Shown here one piece after another: positions 1 to 5,180 of a stretch of DNA of 5,180 nt (position 1 is its first letter; each line of letters starts with the position of its first letter). The DNA comes from Gemmatimonadota bacterium. GTDB lineage: Bacteria > Latescibacterota > UBA2968 > UBA8231. The stretch is from assembly GCA_026706165.1 (NCBI GenBank), contig JAPOZF010000202.1, positions 1-5,180 of the forward strand, read 5' to 3'. A program made the translations under genes and the position numbers. Under the pieces are notes generated by a model that made no database searches, was not told where the DNA came from, and saw only the letters and a list, made by a program, of their open reading frames with translations.

Positions 1-1
1 G

Positions 2-214
2 AACGCCGACCACCAGCGCCGCGCCATCCTCTACAAGTACAACACCGGCCACATGTCCTGGGGCGGAGGCGGATTTCGCGGCCGGCGTCCCTCCTACTGG
101 GAGGAGCTCACTCCGCCGCAGCAGGCCGCCCTGCTCCTGCCCTCCCACCACTCCCGCAGGCCCAAGGCGAGCAACGGGTACGAGGGGCTCGCCGAGGTGG
201 AGGACTCGGTCTGA
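2..214 (+). CDS. Phytanoyl-CoA dioxygenase (PhyH) family protein, C-terminal end only
   Basis: This is the last 70 codons of a gene entering from the left edge, ending in TGA at 212-214. The readable protein contains RRAILYKYNTGHMSWG, followed by ELTPPQQAALLLPS. This is the usual C-terminal pattern of PhyH-like Fe(II)/2-oxoglutarate dioxygenases: an Arg-rich strand 'RR..LYKY..GH..W' that normally supplies the arginine contacting 2-oxoglutarate, then a 'LTP.Q...L..P' tail. The iron-binding HxD...H residues would lie upstream, outside the window. Known members hydroxylate or halogenate small molecules or lipids, and the substrate cannot be told from this fragment. The gene is convergent with the CotH gene and so is not part of the minus-strand cluster. 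The family call is fairly secure; the function is not. Confidence 0.8.
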   Translation, partial: NADHQRRAILYKYNTGHMSWGGGGFRGRRPSYWEELTPPQQAALLLPSHHSRRPKASNGYEGLAEVEDSV

Positions 215-389
215 GGATCTGTTCCTTCCGGGAGGGCGTTCGCCGGGCTGCCAAGGCCTGGGAGCTGTCTCGACATTCCCGGCGCAGGTTCGGCCGGGTT
301 GCGGAGGGTGTCCCGGGCAGGGCAGCCGTCAGGGGGCAGGCCCCCCAGGCTACAGGAGGGTGCTTTCGCAGGCAGCGTACGCAGCGGCC
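215..389. other. Convergent intergenic region with weak hairpins
   Basis: This spacer separates the stop codons of two genes pointing at each other, so it should hold transcription termination signals. Two modest inverted repeats are visible. One is GGGGG-CAGG-CCCCC at 332-345, a 5-bp stem with a 4-nt loop. The other is a 6-bp stem containing one G-T pair at 243-248 / 256-261. Neither is followed by a T-run on either strand, so neither is a convincing intrinsic terminator. No ORF with a recognisable product or ribosome binding site is seen here. Confidence 0.5.
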
Positions 390-2900
390 TCAGCGGATCA
401 GGGCCATCCGCCCGGTGGCGGTTACGTCCGCCCCGGCGGTGAGCCGGTACAGGTAGACCCCGCTGGCGACCCGATTGCCCACCTCATCCAGGCCGTTCCA
501 GGAGCTGCGGTGGTGACCGGCGGCCAGGCCCTCCCCCCCGTGCAGTTCGCGAACCTGGCGTCCGAGCAGGTCGTGGACAACCAGGCGCACCGGCAGGGTT
601 TCGGGCAGGTCGAAGGCGATGGTCGTGGAGGCGTTGAACGGGTTGGGCCAGTTGCCGTGCAACCGGAACGCCCCGGGCGTTTCCGCGGCCCGGTCGAGCA
701 CCGCGCTCGCGACCCGGTTGGGGGCTCCCGGCGTGGGATTGCCTACGGTCTGAAACTCCCCGGTGACGTCGGGGATGCGCGCCCAGCTGGTTCCTTCGTC
801 CGCCTGTCCCCTTTCCCAGTCGACCTCGGCCACCAGCAGGCCGCCGGCGGTCCAGATACCGAGCTCTTCGTCGCGGCCCAGGGCAAAGCCCGGCCACCCG
901 TCCCGGTCGAGCTCGACCTGGAGATACGCACCCGCCTCGATGACCGTGCCCTCCGGGAAAGGTGTGCGCTTGCCGGCGTCGGTCAGATCGTCGGCCATGA
1001 GGAAGTCGGCGAGATCCATCGGCTCATCCGAGGCATTGTATAGCTCGAACCAGTCGAGGGGATCTCCCTGGGCGGCGACCTCGTTGACGATCAGCCCGAT
1101 CCGCGCCCCGATTTCCCCGGCGCCCTCCTCGGTGTAAGCGCCGCCCCGGAAGTCCACGAAGTTGCCGTGGAACAGGCCGGAAACCCTGTCCCCGGAATCG
1201 GTGCCGGCCTCGTCCAGCTCGATCCTTCCCGTGGCGATCAGGTCCCACTGGTTCGGGGGGGAATCCGCGGAAGGCAACGCCACGCGGAAGCCGCGGACCG
1301 ATTCCAGGTCGATGGGCAGGCTGGCGCCGCTTTTCATCCGGTCGATCGGCAGCGAAACGGTCAGGATGTCTATGGAAAAATCCTCCCCGAGGCTGACGAT
1401 GGTTACCGACGCCCTGTCCCTGTCGACGCGTCCTTCCTCTTCGGCGAGGCCGGAAACGGCTCCCGAGCCCAGGAAGCTCTGCTGCTCCCCCTCCAGCTGG
1501 TAGTGGATGAACGTTACCTTCCCTTCCTCCAGGGGATTCTCGCTCTCGGCCGATCCCCATGGGGTCTCGAAGCGCAGCTCGAACGCCCCTTTCTCCGGCC
1601 AGCAGAAGGGCTCGGTCAGGGGCCAGGGCCAGGCGGGCGGCTGCGGATCGAGATCGGCCAGAACCGCGGCCCGCCGCCCGCGGATGAACCGGCGCACCCG
1701 TTCTGCATCCCTGGCGGCATCGGCCCGCCTTTCCGGCAGCGCGTGCCGCCTGACGATCCCCTCCATTTCGTCGGCGAGTCCGAGCAGCTCTTCCTCGTTC
1801 CAGACCGTGTCGAGCAGTTGCTTCAGGCGGGCGACGTAGTCCGCCCGCGCCGCCTCCCCGCGGTACAGACGGTGGGGGATGGCCCCGTGCGCCAGGACCG
1901 AAGCCGGCGACTTGAAATCGTCGAAAGGAACATCGGTCGAGGTGAAAACCTGGTCCGCGCCCCAGGGGATGAACTGGAAGGGACCGTCCGGCTCGCGGTA
2001 GACGAAGTAGTTGTTGCGGTTGCCGGCGTACCCGTCCCAGTGGCCGATCAGCACCTCGACGGCCCAGAAGGTGAGGAAGCGGTCGAGGTCGACGGCCTCG
2101 GCGAGTGCTTCCAGTCCGTCCGGGGATGGGTCCTGCAGCGCCGCGACCACCGCGTCGATGTCCGACCAGTCCCCTTCCTCCTCGTTGGTCTTCTTCTGGA
2201 AGGTGCCGCGCCAGTCCGGGCGGAAGTCGCTGATGGTCCCTTCGTACAGATTGCCCCCTGGATCGGGGAAATTGCGCTCGAGAAAGGCGGTCTTGATGCT
2301 CTCGACGTTCGCGAACAGGCCCAGGTTTTCGCCGTTGACCGATACGGTGGCAAAGTTGCAGCGCGGCGCCGGCAGGCCGGCGGAAGCGAAGACGCGGTAG
2401 GCCATGCAGGTGTTGAGCATGGACGGGTCCTGCTGGGCATTGTTGAGGGTCAGGCGCTTCACCGCGCCGCCGAGGAGCTGGCCGTCGACGAACCTGTCGA
2501 AGCGGACCTTGAGCGCCGGTTTCTCCTCGCTCAGCGATCCGAGGAACCCCTTCTTGCGCACCCCGGCCCGGGTGTGGGTTTCCCCGTCCACGGTCACGGA
2601 CGCCTCGAACCAGGTGAAGATCTCGTCCGCCGGGCTGTCGAGGCAATCGGCGCCGGCGAGCAGATCGAAGAGGGTCCGCGTCTGACCGCGCAGGCGGTCC
2701 CAGTCCCCGGGTTCCATCTCGATGCTCACGTCGAGCACGCGGTCGAGGGCGAACCAGGGATCCCCGGGGTCGGAGGCGTCTGGCGGGGTCTGTCCGGACG
2801 ATTGCCTGACCGCCAGGAGAAGCCCGGCTGCCAGCAGGTATCTCCACTTCCGGGTCGGGGGAACTTCCTTCAACCGGGCCCGCCCCCGGTTTCCGCTCAT
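390..2900 (-). CDS. Secreted CotH-kinase / lamin-tail / FlgD-like C-terminal domain fusion protein
   Basis: This 836-residue protein appears to be exported. Residues 17-36 form a signal peptide (KWR, then a Leu/Ala-rich core, then SSGQ). Residues about 48-415 are a CotH kinase domain. Its conserved blocks are RLTLNNAQQDPSMLN (149-163), HWDGYAGNRNNYFVY (287-301, with D289 and N296/N297 in the catalytic loop) and FIPWGADQVF (310-319, with D316 as the probable metal-binding Asp). Residues 438-590 are beta-rich and unassigned. Residues 600-728 form a lamin-tail domain (IVNEV, WFELYN, then NPTPGAPN). Residues 745-836 match FlgD Ig-like/T9SS type A C-terminal domains (NWPNPFN, DLLGRQVREL, SGVYLYRL). 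CotH of Bacillus phosphorylates spore-coat proteins, but nothing here suggests sporulation, so the substrate is unknown. The ATG at 2900 is the first available one and places the signal peptide correctly, but its ribosome binding site is weak. It lies 76 bp after the HupE-like gene on the same strand. Confidence 0.88.
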   Translation of the reverse strand: MSGNRGRARLKEVPPTRKWRYLLAAGLLLAVRQSSGQTPPDASDPGDPWFALDRVLDVSIEMEPGDWDRLRGQTRTLFDLLAGADCLDSPADEIFTWFEASVTVDGETHTRAGVRKKGFLGSLSEEKPALKVRFDRFVDGQLLGGAVKRLTLNNAQQDPSMLNTCMAYRVFASAGLPAPRCNFATVSVNGENLGLFANVESIKTAFLERNFPDPGGNLYEGTISDFRPDWRGTFQKKTNEEEGDWSDIDAVVAALQDPSPDGLEALAEAVDLDRFLTFWAVEVLIGHWDGYAGNRNNYFVYREPDGPFQFIPWGADQVFTSTDVPFDDFKSPASVLAHGAIPHRLYRGEAARADYVARLKQLLDTVWNEEELLGLADEMEGIVRRHALPERRADAARDAERVRRFIRGRRAAVLADLDPQPPAWPWPLTEPFCWPEKGAFELRFETPWGSAESENPLEEGKVTFIHYQLEGEQQSFLGSGAVSGLAEEEGRVDRDRASVTIVSLGEDFSIDILTVSLPIDRMKSGASLPIDLESVRGFRVALPSADSPPNQWDLIATGRIELDEAGTDSGDRVSGLFHGNFVDFRGGAYTEEGAGEIGARIGLIVNEVAAQGDPLDWFELYNASDEPMDLADFLMADDLTDAGKRTPFPEGTVIEAGAYLQVELDRDGWPGFALGRDEELGIWTAGGLLVAEVDWERGQADEGTSWARIPDVTGEFQTVGNPTPGAPNRVASAVLDRAAETPGAFRLHGNWPNPFNASTTIAFDLPETLPVRLVVHDLLGRQVRELHGGEGLAAGHHRSSWNGLDEVGNRVASGVYLYRLTAGADVTATGRMALIR
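393..668 (-). other. FlgD Ig-like / T9SS type A-like C-terminal domain
   Basis: This span encodes residues 745-836. It opens with FRLHGNWPNPFNASTTIAF, contains VRLVVHDLLGRQVREL, then AGHHRSSWNGLDEVGNRVASG, and ends VYLYRL...GRMALIR. In Bacteroidota and related phyla, domains of this style direct secretion through the type IX system and anchoring at the cell surface. In Latescibacterota-like and other FCB lineages the same module is very common, but the export route is not always shown to be T9SS. No T9SS component is present in the window to settle this. Confidence 0.8.
717..1103 (-). other. Lamin-tail (LTD) domain within the fusion protein
   Basis: This span encodes residues 600-728. It shows the usual LTD pattern: an opening IVNEV strand, an acidic loop and DWFELYN, then 'PMDLADFLMADD', 'IEAGAYLQVELD', 'EELGIWTAGG', 'VAEVDW' and a closing 'TVGNPTPGAPN'. 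Bacterial LTD domains are immunoglobulin-like modules found on secreted enzymes and CotH proteins, and are thought to help attach them to surfaces, polymers or partner proteins. The binding target here is unknown. Confidence 0.8.
1656..2759 (-). other. CotH kinase domain within the fusion protein
   Basis: This span encodes residues 48-415. The block order is a strand pair near DVSIEMEPGDWDRL (57-70), KKGFLGS with downstream K131 in PALKVRF, the RLTLNN block, NGENLGLFANVESI (189-202), the HWDGY...NRNNY catalytic loop and the PWGADQVF motif. The order and spacing match active CotH-family kinases. PWG rather than PWD precedes the metal-binding Asp; as far as I recall this is a common variant in secreted bacterial members and does not by itself imply inactivity. 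Cysteines 86, 165 and 181 could form disulfides after export. Activity and substrate are inferred only. Confidence 0.82.
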
Positions 2901-2976
2901 TGCGTGTCCGTTGTCCGCGCCCGTGCCGGTGCCCTGCAGTCCGCGCAGCGGAGATTTCCGATCGATGCGGCGCCGC
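2901..2976 (-). other. Short spacer between the HupE-like and CotH genes
   Basis: This 76-bp GC-rich spacer has no stop codon in the CotH reading frame, no clear -10/-35 pair and no strong hairpin with a T-run. It is short enough for the CotH gene to be read through from the HupE-like gene. No strong Shine-Dalgarno sequence precedes the CotH ATG; the nearest match is a weak GGA about seven bases upstream. Confidence 0.4.
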
Positions 2977-4083
2977 TCACAGCGGCATGTACGACAGGTC
3001 GAAGACCCTTTCGACGAGCCAGCCGAGCCCGAACAGCAGCACGATGACGGAGACCCCCTTGATGAAGGCGCCCCGGAAGGCGCTGCGGCCGACCCAGATG
3101 ACGAGGGGCAGCAGCACGGCGACGATGGCGACCTGGCCGATCTCCACCCCGACGTTGAAGGCCAGCAGGGAGGCGATCAGCTCCTGCGACTTCGTCGGCA
3201 GGCCCAGCTCGCGCAGCACGTTGGCGAACCCGAACCCGTGGACGAGGCCGAAGAAGAAGGTCAGGCGCCAGCGGTGCGCGGGCCTGGGCCTCCACAGGTT
3301 CTCGGCGGCGACGTAGGCGATGCTGAAGGCGATGCCGGCCTCGACCAGCCTCCCCGGCAGGGAGACGACGTCGAGGGCCGCCAGGATCAGGGTGATGCTG
3401 TGGGCGACGGTAAAGGCGGTGACCACCTTGACCAGGGCCAGCGGCCGGCCGCCGATGGCGATCAGGGCCAGCAGGAACATCAGGTGGTCGTACCCGAGGA
3501 AGATGTGCTCGATGCCGAGGACGGTGAAGTCGACGACGTGGTCGAGGAGGCCGGGATCGCGCAGCCGGAACTGGCGCTGCGGAGTCTCCGCGTGCAGCAC
3601 CACCGCCTGTCCCGGCCGGTCCCCGGCCTGCAGCTTGACGAGGCAGCGGTGGTCGGGGGCGAAGCGGTCGAACAGGTCGAAACGGACCTCGAGGGTCTCC
3701 GGATCTTCCGGGAGCCGCCCCCGCAGGGGCACGTCGAGAAAGAGGTTTCCCTTGTCGTCGAGGCGCAGGCTCCCCTCGCCGGCGGACAGTTTCACCGGAT
3801 CCCCTTCCGCGGTGATCTTCAGGGCCTGCTCGAGGAAAGTCTCGACCGTGTCGCTGCCGGCGAGCATCTCCAGCCGCCGCAGCATGCCGTCCCCGTCCGC
3901 GTCGAGATCGAAGGCGGCCATGAGGTCGGTCTCGTCGAAGGAGACCCTTGCCTCAAGGCTTCCGTCCCCGGCGATATCCAGGTTGATGTAGCTGGTGTTG
4001 ATCTTGTGGGCGGCGGCGCCGGCCGGGAGCAGGAGCAGGGCGAGGGCAACGGCCAGACTGCGGATCGGGCTACTCCTCTCCAT
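2977..4083 (-). CDS. HupE/UreJ family membrane protein with EF-hand in its periplasmic N-domain
   Basis: This 368-residue protein starts with a signal peptide (residues 1-25, core AVALALLLLP, AxA site before H26). A periplasmic domain of about 155 residues follows. Then come about six membrane helices, near 184-209, 215-237, 246-263, 273-290, 300-331 and 337-356. The conserved HupE/UreJ-2 motifs are GIEHIFLGYDHLMFLLAL (190-207), FTVAHSITL (224-232), VEAGIAFSIAY (247-257), FGLVHGFGFA (278-287) and AFNVGVEIGQ (308-317). H192, D199, H200, H228 and H282 are candidate metal ligands or pathway residues. HupE and UreJ relatives carry nickel for hydrogenase or urease, but members of this two-domain group often lack such neighbours and none is seen here, so the metal is unknown. 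Residues 61-72 form a perfect EF-hand loop. The ATG at 4083 has GGAG seven bases upstream and lies inside the end of the cupin gene, giving a 14-bp overlap. Confidence 0.87.
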   Translation of the reverse strand: MERSSPIRSLAVALALLLLPAGAAAHKINTSYINLDIAGDGSLEARVSFDETDLMAAFDLDADGDGMLRRLEMLAGSDTVETFLEQALKITAEGDPVKLSAGEGSLRLDDKGNLFLDVPLRGRLPEDPETLEVRFDLFDRFAPDHRCLVKLQAGDRPGQAVVLHAETPQRQFRLRDPGLLDHVVDFTVLGIEHIFLGYDHLMFLLALIAIGGRPLALVKVVTAFTVAHSITLILAALDVVSLPGRLVEAGIAFSIAYVAAENLWRPRPAHRWRLTFFFGLVHGFGFANVLRELGLPTKSQELIASLLAFNVGVEIGQVAIVAVLLPLVIWVGRSAFRGAFIKGVSVIVLLFGLGWLVERVFDLSYMPL

Positions 4084-4528
4084 CGAAATACTCCGCTTCG
4101 GTCATGCGCCCCAGCTTTCCCGGGGGCCGTATCAGCCACTTGTCGGAATCGGGGTAGTAGACCGGGTCGCTCACCGGATTGTCGGCGATCACGTAGTAGA
4201 CGAGGTCCTCGGTCTCGCTGGGGTTGCGGATCTGGTGCGCGGTGCCGGGCGGCTGCACGAAGGCGTCCCCTTCCCCTACCTCGAAGCTGCCGTCGTTGCG
4301 GCGCACGATCCCCCGGCCGCCAACCACGAGGTAGAACTCCCACTGCACCTGGTGGGCGTGACAGGGGAAGTTGGTTTTTCCCGGCGGCAGCCGCACCCAT
4401 TCGACCTCGAACGGCTGCCCCTCGGTTTCGAGGGCGCCGGAGACATCCTTCTCCGAGGCCCCGTACTTGCCGGAAGGAGACTGGATGTATTCCTCCGCCA
4501 GCTCGGAAACGTTGACTTTCTCTATCAT
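4070..4528 (-). CDS. Single-domain cupin (cupin_2-type) protein
   Basis: This 152-residue protein is a small beta-barrel cupin with both family motifs intact. Motif 1 runs from G50: PCHAHQVQWEFYLVVGG, giving H57, H59 and E64. Motif 2 is G87-x5-P93-P94-G95-x2-H98-x3-N102, giving H98. These four residues form the usual metal site, so it is probably a metal-dependent protein. The length suits a stand-alone cupin. Residues 115-152 form a polar C-terminal tail (DPVYYPDSDKWLIRPPGK) that is not part of the core motifs. Such cupins include isomerases, dioxygenases and simple ligand binders, and the reaction here cannot be named. The ATG at 4528 is chosen because an AGAGGTG ribosome binding site lies five bases upstream and cupin homology starts just after. 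An upstream extension stays open to 5017 but is Arg/Pro-rich and antisense-like. The gene lies between the enolase-family gene and the overlapping HupE-like gene. Confidence 0.88.
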   Translation of the reverse strand: MIEKVNVSELAEEYIQSPSGKYGASEKDVSGALETEGQPFEVEWVRLPPGKTNFPCHAHQVQWEFYLVVGGRGIVRRNDGSFEVGEGDAFVQPPGTAHQIRNPSETEDLVYYVIADNPVSDPVYYPDSDKWLIRPPGKLGRMTEAEYFDGEE

Positions 4529-4532
4529 GCTC

Positions 4533-4676
4533 TCACCTCTTGCTGAAATCCGTTTCTGGAATTGCCGGGTGCTGTTTCGCGCCGCCTCCGTGAGTGGCGT
4601 GTGGCCGAATGGTTCGCGGCCCCCGAGGAGAGGCGCTGCGGCCTCTCGCTGCGGCCCGCCGCGGGCCAAGCGCCAT
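4533..4676 (-). CDS. Possible 47-residue leader ORF upstream of the cupin gene
   Basis: An ATG at 4676 lies ten bases after a GGAGGTG sequence (4687-4693). It opens 47 codons ending in a TGA (4533-4535) that overlaps the cupin ribosome binding site, four bases before the cupin ATG. The predicted product begins MALGPRRAAARGR and is rich in Arg, Pro, Ala and Gly, with no recognisable domain, signal peptide or membrane helix. Such composition is typical of random frames in GC-rich DNA. The placement of its start and stop signals is the only argument that it is translated, perhaps as a leader that couples translation into the cupin gene. Confidence 0.25.
   Translation of the reverse strand: MALGPRRAAARGRSASPRGPRTIRPHATHGGGAKQHPAIPETDFSKR
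4534..4540 (-). promoter_or_regulatory. Strong ribosome binding site of the cupin gene
   Basis: On the minus strand this reads AGAGGTG, five bases before the ATG at 4528. It is the best Shine-Dalgarno match among the minus-strand gene starts seen here and decides the cupin start against the longer open frame. The TGA at its 3' side (4533-4535) also ends the small upstream ORF. Confidence 0.75.
4634..4656. repeat. 10-bp direct repeat with adjacent GC hairpins
   Basis: The sequence CGCTGCGGCC occurs twice, at 4634-4643 and 4647-4656, separated by TCT. It overlaps two perfect inverted repeats. One is GAGAGGC-GCTGCG-GCCTCTC at 4628-4647, a 7-bp stem with a 6-nt loop. The other is GGCCCG-CCG-CGGGCC at 4653-4667, a 6-bp stem with a 3-nt loop. 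No T-run follows on either strand. The structures could be RNA hairpins in the transcript leading to the cupin gene, or a spacer repeat. Confidence 0.5.
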
Positions 4677-4699
4677 GAGCTGATTGCACCTCCGCGGCC

Positions 4700-4714
4700 C
4701 GGGCTTTGTGCCCG
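4700..4714 (-). terminator. Weak hairpin just after the enolase-family stop codon
   Basis: CGGGC-TTTGT-GCCCG is a perfect 5-bp stem with a 5-nt loop, starting two bases beyond the TAG at 4717-4719 in the direction of transcription. No U-tract follows, so it is at best a weak or factor-assisted terminator or a 3'-end stabilising hairpin. Confidence 0.25.
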
Positions 4715-4716
4715 CG

Positions 4717-5178
4717 CTAGTCGAAAAATCCGGCGTCCTCCTCCGACAGGTGCCGCTTCGCCTCCTCGACGACGAACTCCACCCCGAGCCCCGGGGTGTC
4801 CCACACGTCGATGTGCCCGTCGACGACGATCGGGTCCGGCAGCCCGGCGACCATGTCGAGCCAGGACTTCTCGTACCCGCCCGGCATCTCGAAGGCGATG
4901 TAGTTCCGCGGCAGGGTGGCGGCGAGTTGGACGTGGGCGGCCAGTCCGAACAGGCCGTCGATAACCCCGTGCGGCGCCATCAGGATGCCGTGGAGGTCGG
5001 CGTACTCGGCGATCCACTTGGTCTCGGCTATGCCGCCGACGTCGGCCGGGTCCGGGCCGACGACGTTCACCGCCTGCTTTTCGAACAGCTCCTTGAAGTG
5101 CTGCCGCAGGTAGATCTGCTCCCCTGTGTGGATCGGCGTCGAGGTGCTGCGCGTCACCTCCCGGTAGAGGTCGGCGAG
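4717..5178 (-). CDS. Enolase superfamily (mandelate racemase/muconate lactonizing type) enzyme, C-terminal part
   Basis: The last 153 codons are visible; the gene runs off the right edge and its start lies outside (the GTG at 5157 is internal). The fragment covers the end of the C-terminal barrel. It has HTGEQIYLR, with the Glu of GE as third metal ligand, then GPDPADVGGI with its catalytic-dyad Asp, then MAPHG with the dyad His. The Glu-to-Asp and Asp-to-His spacings are 23 and 27 residues, the same as E247, D270 and H297 of mandelate racemase. FEMPGG probably supplies the later Glu, and DTPGLGVEF is the typical C-terminal 'PGLG' turn. The sequence most resembles sugar-acid dehydratases such as galactonate dehydratase. 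Family members abstract a proton next to a carboxylate using Mg2+, but the substrate cannot be fixed. The cupin gene follows after 188 bp on the same strand. Confidence 0.87.
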   Translation of the reverse strand, partial: LADLYREVTRSTSTPIHTGEQIYLRQHFKELFEKQAVNVVGPDPADVGGIAETKWIAEYADLHGILMAPHGVIDGLFGLAAHVQLAATLPRNYIAFEMPGGYEKSWLDMVAGLPDPIVVDGHIDVWDTPGLGVEFVVEEAKRHLSEEDAGFFD

Positions 5179-5180
5179 CA

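Noticed and set aside
94..276. A 60-codon minus-strand open frame at the left edge
   Set aside because: It overlaps the PhyH coding end antisense, has no recognisable motif and shows the composition of a shadow frame.
332..345. GGGGG/CCCCC hairpin as terminator of the convergent genes
   Set aside because: The stem is only 5 bp and no T-run follows on either strand, so it is described as part of the intergenic region instead of being called a terminator.
1167..3047. A 626-codon open frame on the plus strand opposite the CotH gene
   Set aside because: It mirrors the codon pattern of the CotH gene in very GC-rich DNA. Its translation is low in recognisable motifs and it lacks a domain match, while the minus strand has clear family motifs throughout.
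2722..4515. A 597-codon plus-strand open frame opposite the HupE-like and cupin genes, with an acidic Asp/Gln/Gly-rich product
   Set aside because: The acidic, repetitive look is what the complement of Leu/Val/Ala-rich membrane codons yields. Three well-supported minus-strand genes occupy the same bases.
4591..4620. A tRNA-like stretch, GTGGCCGAATGGTT, resembling the D-arm of Leu/Ser tRNAs
   Set aside because: No acceptor stem, anticodon arm or T-arm (GGTTCGAATCC-like) can be found at the right distance on this strand, and the following sequence folds into unrelated hairpins.
4529..5017. N-terminal extension of the cupin frame up to 5017
   Set aside because: The frame is open only because of base composition. 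The extension overlaps the well-supported enolase-family gene in another frame and skips the strong ribosome binding site at the internal ATG (4528).

Overview
This is a 5.2-kb, very GC-rich bacterial window with four genes on the minus strand and the tail of one gene on the plus strand. It suggests an uncultivated Gram-negative bacterium of the FCB/Latescibacterota-like kind. The clues are a secreted protein ending in a FlgD-like/T9SS type A beta domain (NWPNPFN near its start, SGVYLYRL near its end), a PhyH-family dioxygenase and a mandelate-racemase-type enzyme. This assignment is inferred from gene content and protein style; no phylogenetic marker is present.

Layout: positions 2-214 (+) hold the C-terminus of a phytanoyl-CoA dioxygenase (PhyH) family protein. 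It converges across a 175-bp gap on the minus-strand cluster. Read in the direction of transcription (right to left), that cluster is: the C-terminal part of an enolase-superfamily (MR/MLE, galactonate-dehydratase-like) enzyme, running off the right edge (4717-5178); a 188-bp GC-hairpin-rich spacer containing a possible 47-codon leader ORF; a single-domain cupin (4070-4528); a HupE/UreJ-type six-helix membrane protein with a periplasmic N-domain carrying a perfect EF-hand loop (2977-4083); and a large secreted CotH-kinase / lamin-tail / FlgD-like fusion protein (390-2900).

The cupin and HupE-like genes overlap by 14 bp and are almost certainly co-translated. The CotH gene follows after 76 bp and may belong to the same transcript. 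The enolase-family and cupin genes look like small-molecule (sugar-acid type) metabolism. The HupE-like and CotH proteins both carry signal peptides and act at or beyond the inner membrane. No single pathway joining all four can be demonstrated from this window.

The points most worth a second look are the three-part CotH-LTD-FlgD architecture with an unassigned beta-rich insert, the EF-hand in the HupE-like protein, and the structured spacer and possible leader ORF ahead of the cupin. No mobile elements, CRISPR arrays or RNA genes were found.
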